A DNA stretch of 64,000 bases. It comes from Rheinheimera maricola (lineage in GTDB: Bacteria > Pseudomonadota > Gammaproteobacteria > Enterobacterales > Alteromonadaceae). The notes under the pieces were generated by a model. The model worked only from the letters and a program-made list of their open reading frames with translations, did not search any database and had not been told where the DNA came from. The DNA is taken from assembly GCF_016918075.2 (NCBI RefSeq), contig NZ_JAERPS020000001.1, positions 310,001 through 374,000 on the forward strand, given 5' to 3'. Numbering within the stretch: position 1 is the first letter of the stretch; each line of letters opens with the position of its first letter. The translations under genes were made by a program, and so were the position numbers. Shown here one piece after another: positions 1 to 8,813 of this stretch.

Positions 1-172
1 GTGCAATGCTTAATGCGCCGCCAGCAGTCGGCAGTTTTAAGCTAAAACTGCCTGAACTTAATTGTTGCACCTGAGCCTGATACACCTGTGCCACAATTAG
101 CTTTAGCTGGGCCGTATCGGCTTTTTGTGCCGGGCTCAGTTGCAGTAATTTATCCAGGTTAATCGGGTTCAT
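1..172 (-). CDS. N-terminal fragment of a leftward gene, possibly a FliK-like flagellar hook-length control protein (partial)
   Basis: The minus strand reads an open frame from an ATG at 172 to the window edge, about 57 residues beginning MNPINLDKLLQLSPAQ. An AGGA ribosome-binding site lies about 8 bases upstream of this ATG. The fragment is hydrophilic, rich in Gln and Leu, and has no signal peptide. In Pseudomonas and several Alteromonadales a FliK-type gene is divergent from ccmA, so a FliK-like identity is possible from context alone; 57 residues are not enough to recognise the family. The start and strand are well supported, the function is a guess. Confidence 0.45.
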   Translation of the reverse strand, partial: MNPINLDKLLQLSPAQKADTAQLKLIVAQVYQAQVQQLSSGSFSLKLPTAGGALSIA

Positions 173-192
173 GTTTTTCCTGTTTTATGGCG

Positions 193-220
193 TTGTCTGA
201 TATCAGTAGATTCGTATTAT
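193..220 (+). promoter_or_regulatory. candidate sigma-70 promoter for the ccm operon
   Basis: TTGTCT (193-198), a 16-base spacer and TATTAT (215-220) fit a sigma-70 promoter in the gap between the leftward gene and ccmA. If it is real, transcription starts near 227. That argues against the most upstream in-frame ATG (187) as the ccmA start and for a start at 238 or, more likely, 322. Found by eye only. Confidence 0.35.
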
Positions 221-321
221 TACGTCAGTATGGTAATATGCGCCCAATTTTTCCCGTCGTCGATAGTAAGAGACCAGTGATAAAACATCAGCCTTTTTCT
301 GTAATTGTCGGCCAAGAGCTG

Positions 322-936
322 TTGCAGGCTCAAGCACTTAGCTGTATCCGGCAAGATCGGGTGCTGTTTGAGCAGCTGTCGTTCACAGTTCGGGCCGGCG
401 ATATACTGCAGGTCGCTGGCAAAAATGGTGCTGGTAAAAGCTCTTTACTAAGATTGCTGGCGGGGCTATCTGCTCCTGACGAGGGTACACTGCACTACCG
501 CAGTCAGCCACTGAGTGATGTTGTTGATGACTATGCCGCCAATTTATGTTTTATCGGCCACCAAAGCGGAATACATGAGCAATTAACTGCATTAGAAAAC
601 CTGGCGTTCTGGCGTGCAGCTGCCGGGGTACCACAGCCGGATGATTACGCTTTGCTGGCGCAACTTGGGCTGGCTGGCTTAGAAGATATCCCGTGTAACA
701 TGCTATCGGCAGGCCAACAACGTCGGGTGTCGTTGGCCAGGTTGTGGTTTACATCTTGTCAGGTATGGATCCTGGATGAACCTTTCACGGCGCTGGATCA
801 ATCTGCTATTGCCATGTTGCAGCAGTATTTTCTGCAGCATTTAAACCGTGGCGGCGCCATTGTGTTGACAACACATCAAAACCTGACACTGCAATACAAT
901 AGCCTGACAACGCTGGAGTTGGCATATCGATGGTAG
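322..936 (+). CDS. ccmA: CcmA, ATP-binding subunit of the CcmABCD heme-handling ABC complex
   Basis: ATPase of the CcmAB(CD) complex, which releases holo-CcmE from CcmC during periplasmic cytochrome c maturation. With the TTG at 322 the protein has 204 residues, close to the 207 of E. coli CcmA. Walker A GKNGAGKS is at residues 33-40, followed by the signature LSAGQQRRVSLA, Walker B WILDEP and the switch histidine in TTHQ. The frame stays open upstream to ATGs at 238 and 187, but family similarity begins only at the LLQAQALSC stretch, so the extra 45 residues are probably not translated. First gene of a tight operon, overlapping ccmB by 7 bases. Identity is certain, the start is not. Confidence 0.93.
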   Translation: MQAQALSCIRQDRVLFEQLSFTVRAGDILQVAGKNGAGKSSLLRLLAGLSAPDEGTLHYRSQPLSDVVDDYAANLCFIGHQSGIHEQLTALENLAFWRAAAGVPQPDDYALLAQLGLAGLEDIPCNMLSAGQQRRVSLARLWFTSCQVWILDEPFTALDQSAIAMLQQYFLQHLNRGGAIVLTTHQNLTLQYNSLTTLELAYRW

Positions 937-1595
937 CACTGGCGACATTTTTGCAGCGAGAGCTTAGGCTACTGGCCCGGCAAAAAGCCGATTGGCTTAA
1001 TCCGGTGTTATTTTTTGTTATCGTGCTGAGTTTGTTTCCATTAGGTATTGGGCCTGAACCTAATTTGCTACGTATTATCGCCCCAGGTGTAATATGGATT
1101 GCAGCGTTGCTCAGCGTGTTGTTGGCGGCAGAGCGCTTATTTAAAGATGATTACCGCAATGGAGTGTTAGAGCAACTGGTGGCTACACGGCAAGCACTTT
1201 GGCCTTTTGTATTTGCCAAGCTGATATCAAACTGGCTAAGTACCGGCCTGCCACTGGTATTGTTGTCGCCGTTGGTCGCTTTATTGCTTAATGTCGACAG
1301 TGCCAGTTTTTTGGCCATGCTACTGACATTGCTACTTGGCACACCACTGCTGAGCTTGCTTAGTGTGCTTGGCGCAGCACTTACGGTATCGGCCGACAAG
1401 GGCGGTATTTTGCTGGCGCTGCTTATTTTGCCGCTGTACATTCCACTGCTGATTTTTGCCAGCGCAGCTATGGAAGCGGCGGCTATGGCGTTACCTTATT
1501 ACGGTCAGCTGGCAATAATGTTGGCGATGTTATTAGTTGCGTTAGCGCTGGTACCTTTTGCGGTAAACAGTGCCCTGAAAATAAATGTGAGCTGA
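930..1595 (+). CDS. ccmB: CcmB, membrane subunit of the heme-handling ABC complex
   Basis: Integral inner-membrane partner of CcmA. The 221-residue length and roughly six hydrophobic segments fit the CcmB family (about 220 residues in E. coli). The N-terminus is amphipathic (FLQRELRLLARQKADW) and precedes the first membrane span, as in other CcmB proteins. It starts inside the ccmA stop region and is separated from ccmC by one base, so translation is likely coupled. The open frame seen on the opposite strand inside it is a shadow. Confidence 0.95.
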   Translation: MVALATFLQRELRLLARQKADWLNPVLFFVIVLSLFPLGIGPEPNLLRIIAPGVIWIAALLSVLLAAERLFKDDYRNGVLEQLVATRQALWPFVFAKLISNWLSTGLPLVLLSPLVALLLNVDSASFLAMLLTLLLGTPLLSLLSVLGAALTVSADKGGILLALLILPLYIPLLIFASAAMEAAAMALPYYGQLAIMLAMLLVALALVPFAVNSALKINVS

Positions 1596-1596
1596 T

Positions 1597-2334
1597 ATGT
1601 TTAAATGGTTGCATCCTCTAGCCAAACCCGAAACGGTTTACCAATTATGTGGTCGTTTATATCCGTGGCTGCTAACCGCGGCATTACTGTTATTACTGCT
1701 GGGTAATATTTGGGGCCTGGCCTTTACGCCGCCAGATTACCAACAAGGCGATAGTTACCGCATCATTCATATTCATGTGCCGGCAGCTATTATGTCGATG
1801 GGTGCCTATTCTGCTATGGCTATAGCTGCTTTTGTTGCCCTGGTGTGGCAAGTCAAAGTGGCACAGTGGTCTGTACTTGCTATTGCGCCAATTGGCGCCG
1901 TATATACTGCTATCGCACTGATCACTGGCATGGCCTGGGGCAAGCCAATGTGGGGTACCTGGTGGGTGTGGGATGCCCGATTGACCTCAGAGCTTATTTT
2001 ATTGTTTTTATATTTGGGGGTTATCGCCTTAAGCGGCGCGTTTTCAGACCGGCAAACGGGAGCCAAGGTTGCGTCTTTGCTGGCTGTTGTCGGGGTGATT
2101 AATTTACCTGTGATACATTTTTCTGTGGAGTGGTGGAACACTTTGCATCAGGGCGCGTCTATAACCAAGTTTGCTAAACCCTCAATTGACCCCAGTATGT
2201 TGTGGCCACTACTGATTAGCATACTGGCATTTAAAGTTTTAATGCTGGCGTTGATTTGCTTGCGGTTGCGCACAGCAATTTTAGTTAATGAACAGCATAG
2301 GCCTTGGGTTCGAGCAATGGCGGGAGACCAATAA
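1597..2334 (+). CDS. ccmC: CcmC, heme-binding protein that loads heme onto CcmE
   Basis: Inner-membrane member of the heme-handling protein superfamily that presents heme to CcmE in the periplasm. The 245 residues contain six hydrophobic spans, the tryptophan-rich WWD motif WGTWWVWD at residues 119-126, and the two conserved external histidines in IHVP (H60) and NTLHQ (H184), at the same positions as in E. coli CcmC. Its TAA stop overlaps the ATG of ccmD by one base. Confidence 0.96.
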   Translation: MFKWLHPLAKPETVYQLCGRLYPWLLTAALLLLLLGNIWGLAFTPPDYQQGDSYRIIHIHVPAAIMSMGAYSAMAIAAFVALVWQVKVAQWSVLAIAPIGAVYTAIALITGMAWGKPMWGTWWVWDARLTSELILLFLYLGVIALSGAFSDRQTGAKVASLLAVVGVINLPVIHFSVEWWNTLHQGASITKFAKPSIDPSMLWPLLISILAFKVLMLALICLRLRTAILVNEQHRPWVRAMAGDQ

Positions 2335-2534
2335 TGCATTTTCAGTCATGGGCGGAGTTCTGGGCAATGGGCGGTTATGGGCTTTTTGTCTGGTTGTCGT
2401 TCGGCACAACGTATTTTTTACTGCTGGCACTGCTTTGTTATAGCCAGTTACAGCAGAAACAATTTAAGCGTCAGCTTGCAGCAAAGCTAGCGCGCGAACA
2501 ACGAGTTAAGCAGTATCAGGAGCAGTCAGACTAA
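2334..2534 (+). CDS. ccmD: CcmD, small membrane protein of the CcmABCD complex
   Basis: Small single-span protein needed for release of holo-CcmE from CcmC. From the ATG at 2334 it has 66 residues: a tryptophan-rich start ([16 protein letters not shown]), one membrane span (about 14-36) and a basic, Gln-rich cytoplasmic tail with [10 protein letters not shown]. This is the normal CcmD layout and size. An upstream in-frame ATG at 2304 lies inside ccmC and is rejected because 2334 gives the standard N-terminus. Its stop overlaps the ccmE start. Confidence 0.9.
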   Translation: MHFQSWAEFWAMGGYGLFVWLSFGTTYFLLLALLCYSQLQQKQFKRQLAAKLAREQRVKQYQEQSD

Positions 2535-3025
2535 TGCAGCCAAGACGTCAGAAACGCCTGTTAGCCGTGTTAACGGTAGTTGGGTTATTAACCGGTGCCG
2601 TTGCCGCCATGTTATATGCTATGCAGCAAAACATTGATTTATTCTATACGCCATCACAATTGGTCAATGGCTTGGGAGAAAAGCAAACTAAACCTCAACC
2701 AGGGCAGCGCCTGCGTATTGGTGGCATGGTTGTTACAGGTTCCGTAAAGCGAGATCCAGACTCATTGAAAGTGAGTTTTGATCTGGTTGATACCGGGCCT
2801 ATCGTTACTGTCACCTATGAAGGCATTTTGCCTGACTTATTCCGCGAAGGGCAGGGTATAGTGGCACAAGGTGTCTTGCTGGATGCAACCACCGTTGCAG
2901 CTACTGAAGTTTTGGCCAAGCACGATGAAGAGTATATGCCACCAGAAGTTGCTGAGGCATTAAAAGGCATCAAACACGTACCTCCGTCACGCCAGGTTAA
3001 TCAGCCAGACAGTGGGAGCTACTAA
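2534..3025 (+). CDS. ccmE: CcmE, periplasmic heme chaperone
   Basis: Membrane-anchored chaperone that binds heme covalently and hands it to the CcmFGH ligation complex. The protein has 163 residues with one N-terminal membrane anchor (about 8-30), a beta-barrel OB-fold domain, and the heme-binding motif HDEEY with H130 and Y134, exactly where E. coli CcmE has them. The C-terminal tail is hydrophilic and flexible, as usual. The next gene, ccmF, begins at the adjacent base. Confidence 0.96.
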   Translation: MQPRRQKRLLAVLTVVGLLTGAVAAMLYAMQQNIDLFYTPSQLVNGLGEKQTKPQPGQRLRIGGMVVTGSVKRDPDSLKVSFDLVDTGPIVTVTYEGILPDLFREGQGIVAQGVLLDATTVAATEVLAKHDEEYMPPEVAEALKGIKHVPPSRQVNQPDSGSY

Positions 3026-4990
3026 ATGATCGTTGAAGCCGGTCAGTTAGCGCTGACGTTTGCGTTTGCGTTGGCCGTATTATTGGCGATACTGCCGTTG
3101 TATGGCAGTTTCGTGGCAAATAAACCCATGCTGTTGCTAGCCAAACCGTTGGCATTTGGCCAGTTTTTCTTCTGTTTACTGGCGATGCTGGCCCTTATTT
3201 ATGCTTTTCGCACTAACGATTTTAGCGTAATTAATGTGGCACAAAACTCCAGTTCAACCTTGCCATGGTACTATCAAATTACTGCTAGTTTTGGCTCGCA
3301 CGAAGGCTCAATGCTGTTGTGGGTACTGATGTTGGCGGGCTGGACCGCATTGGTCGCACAATTTTCTAAGGCTTTGCCGCTGCAATTACACGGCCGCATT
3401 TTGGGCATACTGGGCCTGATTAATGTTGGTTTTGTTGCATTTTCATTGATTATGTCTAATCCATTTGAGCGTAGCTTGCCGTTCTTTCCGGTTGAAGGGC
3501 GTGATCTAAATCCGCTGTTGCAAGACTTCGGTATGATACTGCACCCACCTACGTTATACATGGGCTATGTTGGCTTTGCGGTTGCGTTTGCATTTGCTAT
3601 CGCCGCCTTAATGGGCGGTCGTTTTGACAGTGTGTGGGCGCGCTGGGTCAGGCCTTGGGCACTGGCCGCCTGGCTGTTTTTAACCCTGGGCATCATGCTG
3701 GGTAGTTGGTGGGCTTATAACGAATTAGGCTGGGGAGGCTGGTGGTTTTGGGACCCGGTAGAAAACGCCTCGTTTATGCCGTGGTTGGCCGGTACGGCAT
3801 TAATTCACAGTTTAGCGGTAACCGAAAAACGCGGAACCTTTAAAAGTTGGACTGTACTGTTAGCCTTGGCGGCGTTTGCATTAAGCCTGGTAGGCGCATT
3901 TTTAGTGCGTTCCGGTGTGCTTGTGTCTGTGCATTCATTCGCCACTGATCCGGGCCGTGGGCTGTACTTGTTGGTGTTTTTGTTGCTGGTGGTCGGTGGG
4001 TCATTATTGCTGTACGGCATTCGCATGAACGCTGTGCGTTCTCAGGCCCGTTATCAGCTGTTTTCCCGTGAAATGATGCTGTGGGGCAATAACATCTTTT
4101 TGTTAACTGCCTGTCTGATTGTGTTTCTCGGCACCTTGTTCCCACTGTTTCACAAAGAGTTGGGCCTGGGCACTATTTCCATTGGCGAGCCGTTTTTTAA
4201 CCAGATGTTTTATTATCTGACCATTCCGTTTGCGTTATTGCTGGGACTAGCGCCCTGGGTACGCTGGAAACAGCAGCAGTTGCTGCCACTGATCAAACCC
4301 TTTAGTTTGATTGCCATAGCCAGTCTAATGCTGGCGCTCGGCGTAATGGCCAGTATGCAAAGTGTGCAAGCTAATTTGGGCTTACTCGGTTTATTGTTAG
4401 GCGCTTGGGTGGGCATTTCTGCCCTGGCCGAAGTAATGTTACGCTTAAGGCAGTTTGGTTCTGTCAGTGCTGGGATAAGTAAGCTTAATGCCAGCCATTA
4501 CGGCATGACACTGGCGCATATTGGCTTTGCGGTGCTGGTAGTCGGGGTGGCAATGACTAAAACTTACACTGTAGAACGCGATGTACGCATGCAAGAAGGC
4601 GATAGCACAAGCGTGGCCGGTTACGAGTTTACGCTGACAGATGTATACGATTTGAATGGGCCAAACTATGGCGGCCAGGCGGCAGAATTAGATGTAAGTA
4701 AAGACGGTGGCTATGTCACCCATTTGCATGCTGAGAAACGTTTTTATCGCATACAGCGCACTATTATGACTGAGTCTGCGGTGCATGCCCGCCTAAGTCG
4801 TGACCTTTACGTGTCGTTAGGTGAAGAGTTACCCGGCAACGCCTGGGCACTGCGCATTCAGGTCAAACCTTTTGTACGCTGGATTTGGCTTGGCGGTGTG
4901 TTGATGTCTTTGGGCGCATTGCTGGCGCTGGCTGATAAACGTTACCGGCGCAAGTCTAGTGTGGCAAAGCAAGAGGTTGCCAATGCGTAA
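3026..4990 (+). CDS. ccmF: CcmF, heme lyase core subunit of cytochrome c maturation
   Basis: Large inner-membrane protein that ligates heme to apocytochrome c together with CcmH and CcmI. It has 654 residues and about 13-15 hydrophobic spans. The WWD domain GWGGWWFWDPVENASFMPWL sits near residues 235-253, and the flanking conserved stretches (HPPTLYMGYVG, TEKRGTFKSW, RSGVLVSVHSFA) are all present. A large periplasmic loop precedes the last span. The size matches E. coli CcmF (647). It overlaps ccmG by 8 bases. Confidence 0.97.
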   Translation: MIVEAGQLALTFAFALAVLLAILPLYGSFVANKPMLLLAKPLAFGQFFFCLLAMLALIYAFRTNDFSVINVAQNSSSTLPWYYQITASFGSHEGSMLLWVLMLAGWTALVAQFSKALPLQLHGRILGILGLINVGFVAFSLIMSNPFERSLPFFPVEGRDLNPLLQDFGMILHPPTLYMGYVGFAVAFAFAIAALMGGRFDSVWARWVRPWALAAWLFLTLGIMLGSWWAYNELGWGGWWFWDPVENASFMPWLAGTALIHSLAVTEKRGTFKSWTVLLALAAFALSLVGAFLVRSGVLVSVHSFATDPGRGLYLLVFLLLVVGGSLLLYGIRMNAVRSQARYQLFSREMMLWGNNIFLLTACLIVFLGTLFPLFHKELGLGTISIGEPFFNQMFYYLTIPFALLLGLAPWVRWKQQQLLPLIKPFSLIAIASLMLALGVMASMQSVQANLGLLGLLLGAWVGISALAEVMLRLRQFGSVSAGISKLNASHYGMTLAHIGFAVLVVGVAMTKTYTVERDVRMQEGDSTSVAGYEFTLTDVYDLNGPNYGGQAAELDVSKDGGYVTHLHAEKRFYRIQRTIMTESAVHARLSRDLYVSLGEELPGNAWALRIQVKPFVRWIWLGGVLMSLGALLALADKRYRRKSSVAKQEVANA

Positions 4991-5555
4991 ACTATTTTTT
5001 TATGCGCCGTTGGCGCTGTTTTTACTGCTAGCGCTGTTTTTACTCAGTGGTTTGTTTTCTGATCCGCGCGAGCGTGCTTCGGCAACCCTTAACAAATCTT
5101 TGCCAGCGTTTGCTTTGGCAGATTTAATGCAGCCCCAGCACATTTGGACAGCAGAGCAGTTAAAAGGTGAAACTTTTTTATTAAACGTTTGGGGCACCTG
5201 GTGCCCAACCTGTAACGCAGAGCTGGGTTATTTAACTGAGTTGCGCCAGCAGGGTGTAAAAATTGTTGGATTGTACTACGAGCTGCCGCGAGATCCGGCG
5301 TTTGATGCGCCGTTTAATCTGCAAACCCTGCAGCAAGACGTTAGCCAAAAATTAGCCCAGCATGGCGATCCCTATCAGTTTAATATTTTGGATCTGCAGC
5401 GCAGCCTGTCATTGGATTTGGGGGTAAGTGGGGCGCCAGAGACCTTTATTATTGATGCCCAAGGCATAATCCGGCTGCATCATATCGGCGATATTAATTC
5501 GCAGGTATGGCGCAGTAAACTGGCGCCGTCATACCAGCAGTGGAGCCAGCCATGA
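4983..5555 (+). CDS. ccmG: CcmG (DsbE), periplasmic thioredoxin-like reductant for apocytochrome c
   Basis: Membrane-anchored thiol reductase that keeps the CXXCH cysteines of apocytochromes reduced. From the ATG at 4983 it has 190 residues: an N-terminal anchor (about 4-24), a thioredoxin fold, the active site WCPTC at residues 73-77, and the cis-proline region GVSGAPETF. The ATG at 4983 is preferred over the in-frame ATG at 4959, which lies deep in ccmF. Its TGA overlaps the ATG of ccmH (ATGA). Confidence 0.95.
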   Translation: MRKLFFYAPLALFLLLALFLLSGLFSDPRERASATLNKSLPAFALADLMQPQHIWTAEQLKGETFLLNVWGTWCPTCNAELGYLTELRQQGVKIVGLYYELPRDPAFDAPFNLQTLQQDVSQKLAQHGDPYQFNILDLQRSLSLDLGVSGAPETFIIDAQGIIRLHHIGDINSQVWRSKLAPSYQQWSQP

Positions 5556-6010
5556 AACGCTACGTAATCGGCTTGCTGTGGCTTATGTGCAACACCGTTA
5601 GTGCCGAAGAGGTATTAGCATTTGCCAATGATGCGCAACGTGAGCTGTATTATCAGCTAGCTGCAGAGTTGCGCTGTCCGCAGTGCCAAAACCAAAACAT
5701 CGCCGACTCCAATGCCATAGTGGCGGTAGATATGCGGCAAAAAACCTACCAATTGGTGCAACAGGGTCAAAGTAGACAGCAGATCCTGCAGTATATGATT
5801 AACCGCTACGGTGATTTTGTGCACTACCAGCCCCCGCTAAATCGCGTAACAATATGGTTATGGCTGGCGCCGTTATTATTGCTGCTGGGCCTACTGGCCG
5901 TTGGCTTGTATCGGCGGCGCAATGAAGCGGCACAAACGCCAGACAATCTGGCGGGCACCCCGGATGAACTCGAACAGCTAATTGAAAAGTATCGGAGTAA
6001 AAAACCATGA
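5552..6010 (+). CDS. ccmH: CcmH, thiol-oxidoreductase subunit of the heme lyase complex
   Basis: Periplasmic membrane-anchored protein that exchanges thiols with apocytochrome c and works with CcmF and CcmG. It has 152 residues, a signal peptide (1-18, ending near VSA), the family motif LRCPQCQ with cysteines 42 and 45, and a single membrane span near residues 103-122. The short form with a separate ccmI downstream is the Pseudomonas-like arrangement, unlike the fused CcmH of E. coli. It starts at 5552 within ATGA, not at 5540. Confidence 0.94.
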   Translation: MKRYVIGLLWLMCNTVSAEEVLAFANDAQRELYYQLAAELRCPQCQNQNIADSNAIVAVDMRQKTYQLVQQGQSRQQILQYMINRYGDFVHYQPPLNRVTIWLWLAPLLLLLGLLAVGLYRRRNEAAQTPDNLAGTPDELEQLIEKYRSKKP

Positions 6011-7203
6011 TCGGGCAGTTAGCCATGGCCGCTGTATTGATGTTGTTTTTCAGTGCAGCAGTATTATTTTGGCCGCGCAGAATAAAACAACTTCCGCAGC
6101 AAAGTACGGCGCAATTGTTTGAACAACGCCTGCAATTGTTAGCACAAGCCCGAGATGCCGGCGAGCTGGCCGAGCAAGATTTTGCCACTGCCGCACAAGA
6201 ACTTAAAAGCCAGTTTATTGCCGGTCAATACACGGTTGTCAATTCCGACACGGCAGCAAGCTGGCGCTTACCGGCCACATTACTGCTAGTAGTAGCGCTG
6301 TTGGTTGCTGGCATTTATAGCGTCAACGGCCATTACCGCCAACTTGACGACTGGTTTCAAGCACAGCAGAAACTACAACAATTTGGCGAGCGGGCCTTGC
6401 TTAATCAAGGCGAACCGCTATCTGAGCAAGAAGTTGAATGGTTTGCTTTGGGCTTACGCACCCGTCTAGCTAATGAAGGCGATGACGCCGTAGCCTGGAT
6501 GCTGCTAGGCCGTATCCGCATGTCGCAAGGCGCCGTTGAAGAAGCGGTAGCGGCGTTTGAAAAAGCCTTGCAATTAACACCGGAGCGCACGCCGTTATTG
6601 CTTAGCTATGCTCAGGCGTTAATTTTGCTGGGCGATGAAAGCAGTCTGGCACGCGCGGGGCGAGCCGTGGCTCGGATACTCACCGCTGATGCCGAAAACG
6701 CCGATGCTTTGTCATTAATGGCATTAATAGCCTACGAGAAGGGCGATTTAACTGAAGCGACAACCGCTTGGCAGTTATTGCTAAAGCGCCTGCCGACAGA
6801 TGACCCACGTTATGCTGCAGTGCAACAGCGTTTAACTGAGCTGGGGGTTGGTGTGGACCCGGTAGGCCGGCAGATCCGTGTCACGCTGTATGTCGATCCT
6901 GCTCTGCAGCAAGCTAACCCGGGCGCGAGTTTATTCTTATTCGCCAAAGCGCTGGATGGTGTCGCCCTGCCACTGGCTGTACAGCGTATTCCTTTGCCTG
7001 CTGGTGAGCAGCAGCTGCTGTTAACTGAGCAAATGGCGATGCAGCAGGGCTGGAGTTTGGCCAATGCTGATCAGGTACAGGTTATTGCACGTATGTCGTT
7101 ATCTGGCACGGTTGAACAACGGCCGGGCGATGTTCAGATTGCATCAGATATCTTGTCTTTTGACACGCCATCGTTGGCTATCTCTTTAACACTGGAACCT
7201 TGA
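6007..7203 (+). CDS. ccmI: CcmI, TPR-containing apocytochrome c chaperone subunit
   Basis: Membrane protein that recruits apocytochrome c to the CcmF-CcmH lyase. It has 398 residues: an N-terminal span (about 2-20), a cytoplasmic loop, a second span near 80-100, then tetratricopeptide repeats (AWMLLGRIRMSQGAVEEAV, LSLMALIAYEKGDLTEA) and a beta-rich C-terminal domain. It corresponds to the C-terminal part of E. coli CcmH. It overlaps ccmH by 4 bases and is the last ccm gene. Confidence 0.92.
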   Translation: MIGQLAMAAVLMLFFSAAVLFWPRRIKQLPQQSTAQLFEQRLQLLAQARDAGELAEQDFATAAQELKSQFIAGQYTVVNSDTAASWRLPATLLLVVALLVAGIYSVNGHYRQLDDWFQAQQKLQQFGERALLNQGEPLSEQEVEWFALGLRTRLANEGDDAVAWMLLGRIRMSQGAVEEAVAAFEKALQLTPERTPLLLSYAQALILLGDESSLARAGRAVARILTADAENADALSLMALIAYEKGDLTEATTAWQLLLKRLPTDDPRYAAVQQRLTELGVGVDPVGRQIRVTLYVDPALQQANPGASLFLFAKALDGVALPLAVQRIPLPAGEQQLLLTEQMAMQQGWSLANADQVQVIARMSLSGTVEQRPGDVQIASDILSFDTPSLAISLTLEP

Positions 7204-7204
7204 A

Positions 7205-7996
7205 ATGTTTAGATTGGGTCGTTTTGTTGCATTGCTTACTATCAGCTCGCTGACACTCGGCTGTGCCAGTAAACACCAGGTTGATACTAAGGCGGCAGCT
7301 AACACGGCTGCGGTATCCGGTTATGCTGACCAGCGTGATCCGTTGGAAACCATTAACCGCTCATTGTGGGATTTTAACTACGACGTTTTGGATCAGTATT
7401 TGTTACGCCCAGCTACCGTGGGGTATATGGCTGTTGTACCTAAGCCGGCGCGTAAAGGCCTGGTAAATGTAGCCAATAACCTGAATGAACCAGCCAGCTT
7501 TGTCAATGGGTCACTGCAGGCTAAGCCAGAACGTGCGGCCATTAGTGCCGGTCGCTTTTTAGTTAACAGCACGCTTGGATTGTTTGGTTTATTTGATGTT
7601 GCTACCGTTATTGGTTTACAGGAGCAGAACGAAGACTTTAGTCAAACAATGGCAGTGTGGGGTGTAGGCGACGGGCCGTTTTTGATGCTGCCCGCGCTTG
7701 GGCCGACAACGGTTCGCGGCACAACTGGTGGCGTGGTAGACAACCTGTATTTTCCCCTTGGCTTGTTAAATACGCCACTATCCATTACCCGAGCAGTTAT
7801 TGGTGCTTTGGATAGCCGTGAGCAACTCATGTCGATGGAAAGTTTGTTAGAGGAATCATTAGACCCATACGCCTTCATCAAAGAGTCGTATTTTCAGCGT
7901 GCCGATTTTAAAATTTACGATGGAAACCCTCCACAGCAGGCAGAGCCTGAAGTTGATGAAGATCTCTTCGACGATGTATTTGACGATTTAGACTAA
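7205..7996 (+). CDS. mlaA: MlaA (VacJ), outer-membrane lipoprotein of retrograde phospholipid transport
   Basis: Outer-membrane component that removes mislocalised phospholipids from the outer leaflet and passes them to MlaC. The 263 residues start with a lipoprotein signal whose lipobox LTLGC gives Cys20 as the lipidated residue. The conserved block DPLETINRSLWDFNYDVLDQ and the segments NNLNEP, LVNSTLGLFGLFDVA and GVGDGPFLMLPALGP are typical MlaA. The acidic tail (EVDEDLFDDVFDDLD) is common in gammaproteobacterial versions. It begins 2 bases after ccmI and may be co-transcribed with ccm genes. Confidence 0.95.
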   Translation: MFRLGRFVALLTISSLTLGCASKHQVDTKAAANTAAVSGYADQRDPLETINRSLWDFNYDVLDQYLLRPATVGYMAVVPKPARKGLVNVANNLNEPASFVNGSLQAKPERAAISAGRFLVNSTLGLFGLFDVATVIGLQEQNEDFSQTMAVWGVGDGPFLMLPALGPTTVRGTTGGVVDNLYFPLGLLNTPLSITRAVIGALDSREQLMSMESLLEESLDPYAFIKESYFQRADFKIYDGNPPQQAEPEVDEDLFDDVFDDLD

Positions 7997-8066
7997 ACCT
8001 TTACGCCGGTTTTATCGTCTTGATACGGCCGGTTACGGTAACCTTTACAGCTGCAGTGCATAAAAG

Positions 8067-8098
8067 TTTAACCCCTTCTGCCTTTCTGCTACGTCTAA
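8067..8098 (+). promoter_or_regulatory. candidate ECF-type promoter for the TonB / sigma / anti-sigma operon
   Basis: A TTTAACC element (8067-8073) is followed 18 bases later by CGTCTAA (8092-8098). An AAC-containing -35 with a CGTC -10 is the usual layout of promoters read by ECF sigma factors, many of which control their own operon. It sits 39 bases upstream of the first gene of an operon that encodes such a factor. A perfect 13-base palindrome (GGTTAC, G, GTAACC; 8031-8043) lies just upstream and could be an operator. Spacing is 1-2 bases longer than the commonest. Confidence 0.4.
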
Positions 8099-8136
8099 TA
8101 GGTAATTACAGCAGAAAACCGCGTTGAGGAGGCTTT

Positions 8137-8778
8137 ATGCCAGCATTGAGAACCGCATTTACACCATTACAACCGGGCGTTAAATTCAGCAGTGCGCTGT
8201 TGTCCGCGACCGCTATTACATTTTTGTTGTTTGCGGCTATGCAGCAATTGATCAAGGCCGATGGTATGCAGCGCCCGGCGGCAATGAGTTACAAGCCGGT
8301 GCAGCTTTACGACATTCCCAAAGATACGCCCACTAACGTGCGTCAGCCGCCACCGAAAATGCCAGAGCCTCAGGTGCGGGATTTACCCAAGCCGCAATTA
8401 CTGAAAGAAGATTTAACACAGGTAGGTCCGGATAGTATTGGTATCGCGCCGGTAGAATTACCGGCGAATAACGGCACTATGGGCCGCTGGGAACAAGGCG
8501 ACCGTGGAGCTACACCCTTGGTAAGAGTGGAGCCACGTTACCCGATAGCCGCAGCGCGGGACGGCATCACTGGTTGGGTGCAGTTGAGTTTTACCATCGA
8601 TAAAACGGGTGCGGTAACGCAAGTCGAGGTGTTATCTGCCGAGCCGGCGAATGTGTTTAACCGCGAAGCGATAAGAGCATTGAAACGCTGGAAGTATCAG
8701 CCGAAAATAGTTAATGGCGAGGCGATTAATCAGCCGAATATGCAGGTACAGCTCGATTTTAGTTTACAAGCAGACTAG
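8137..8778 (+). CDS. TonB-like protein (energy-transducer C-terminal domain)
   Basis: 213 residues with a short cytoplasmic N-terminus, one membrane span (about 18-40), a Pro-rich periplasmic linker (YKPVQLYDIPKDTPTN, PPPKMPEPQV) and a C-terminal TonB domain (about 125-213). The domain carries VEPRYPIAAARDGITGWVQL and ALKRWKYQPK. TonB proteins pass proton-motive force from ExbBD to outer-membrane receptors, but no ExbBD or receptor gene lies here. Its placement upstream of an ECF sigma factor suggests a role in envelope signalling or stress. A strong GAGGAGG ribosome-binding site precedes the ATG. Confidence 0.85.
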   Translation: MPALRTAFTPLQPGVKFSSALLSATAITFLLFAAMQQLIKADGMQRPAAMSYKPVQLYDIPKDTPTNVRQPPPKMPEPQVRDLPKPQLLKEDLTQVGPDSIGIAPVELPANNGTMGRWEQGDRGATPLVRVEPRYPIAAARDGITGWVQLSFTIDKTGAVTQVEVLSAEPANVFNREAIRALKRWKYQPKIVNGEAINQPNMQVQLDFSLQAD

Positions 8779-8813
8779 GCTGACATTATAAGCGACGCAC
8801 AAGGAGTACGCGG

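Noticed and set aside
8031-8043. palindrome GGTTAC-G-GTAACC as a terminator of the ccm-mlaA operon
   Set aside because: One-base loop and no T-run; an operator is more plausible.
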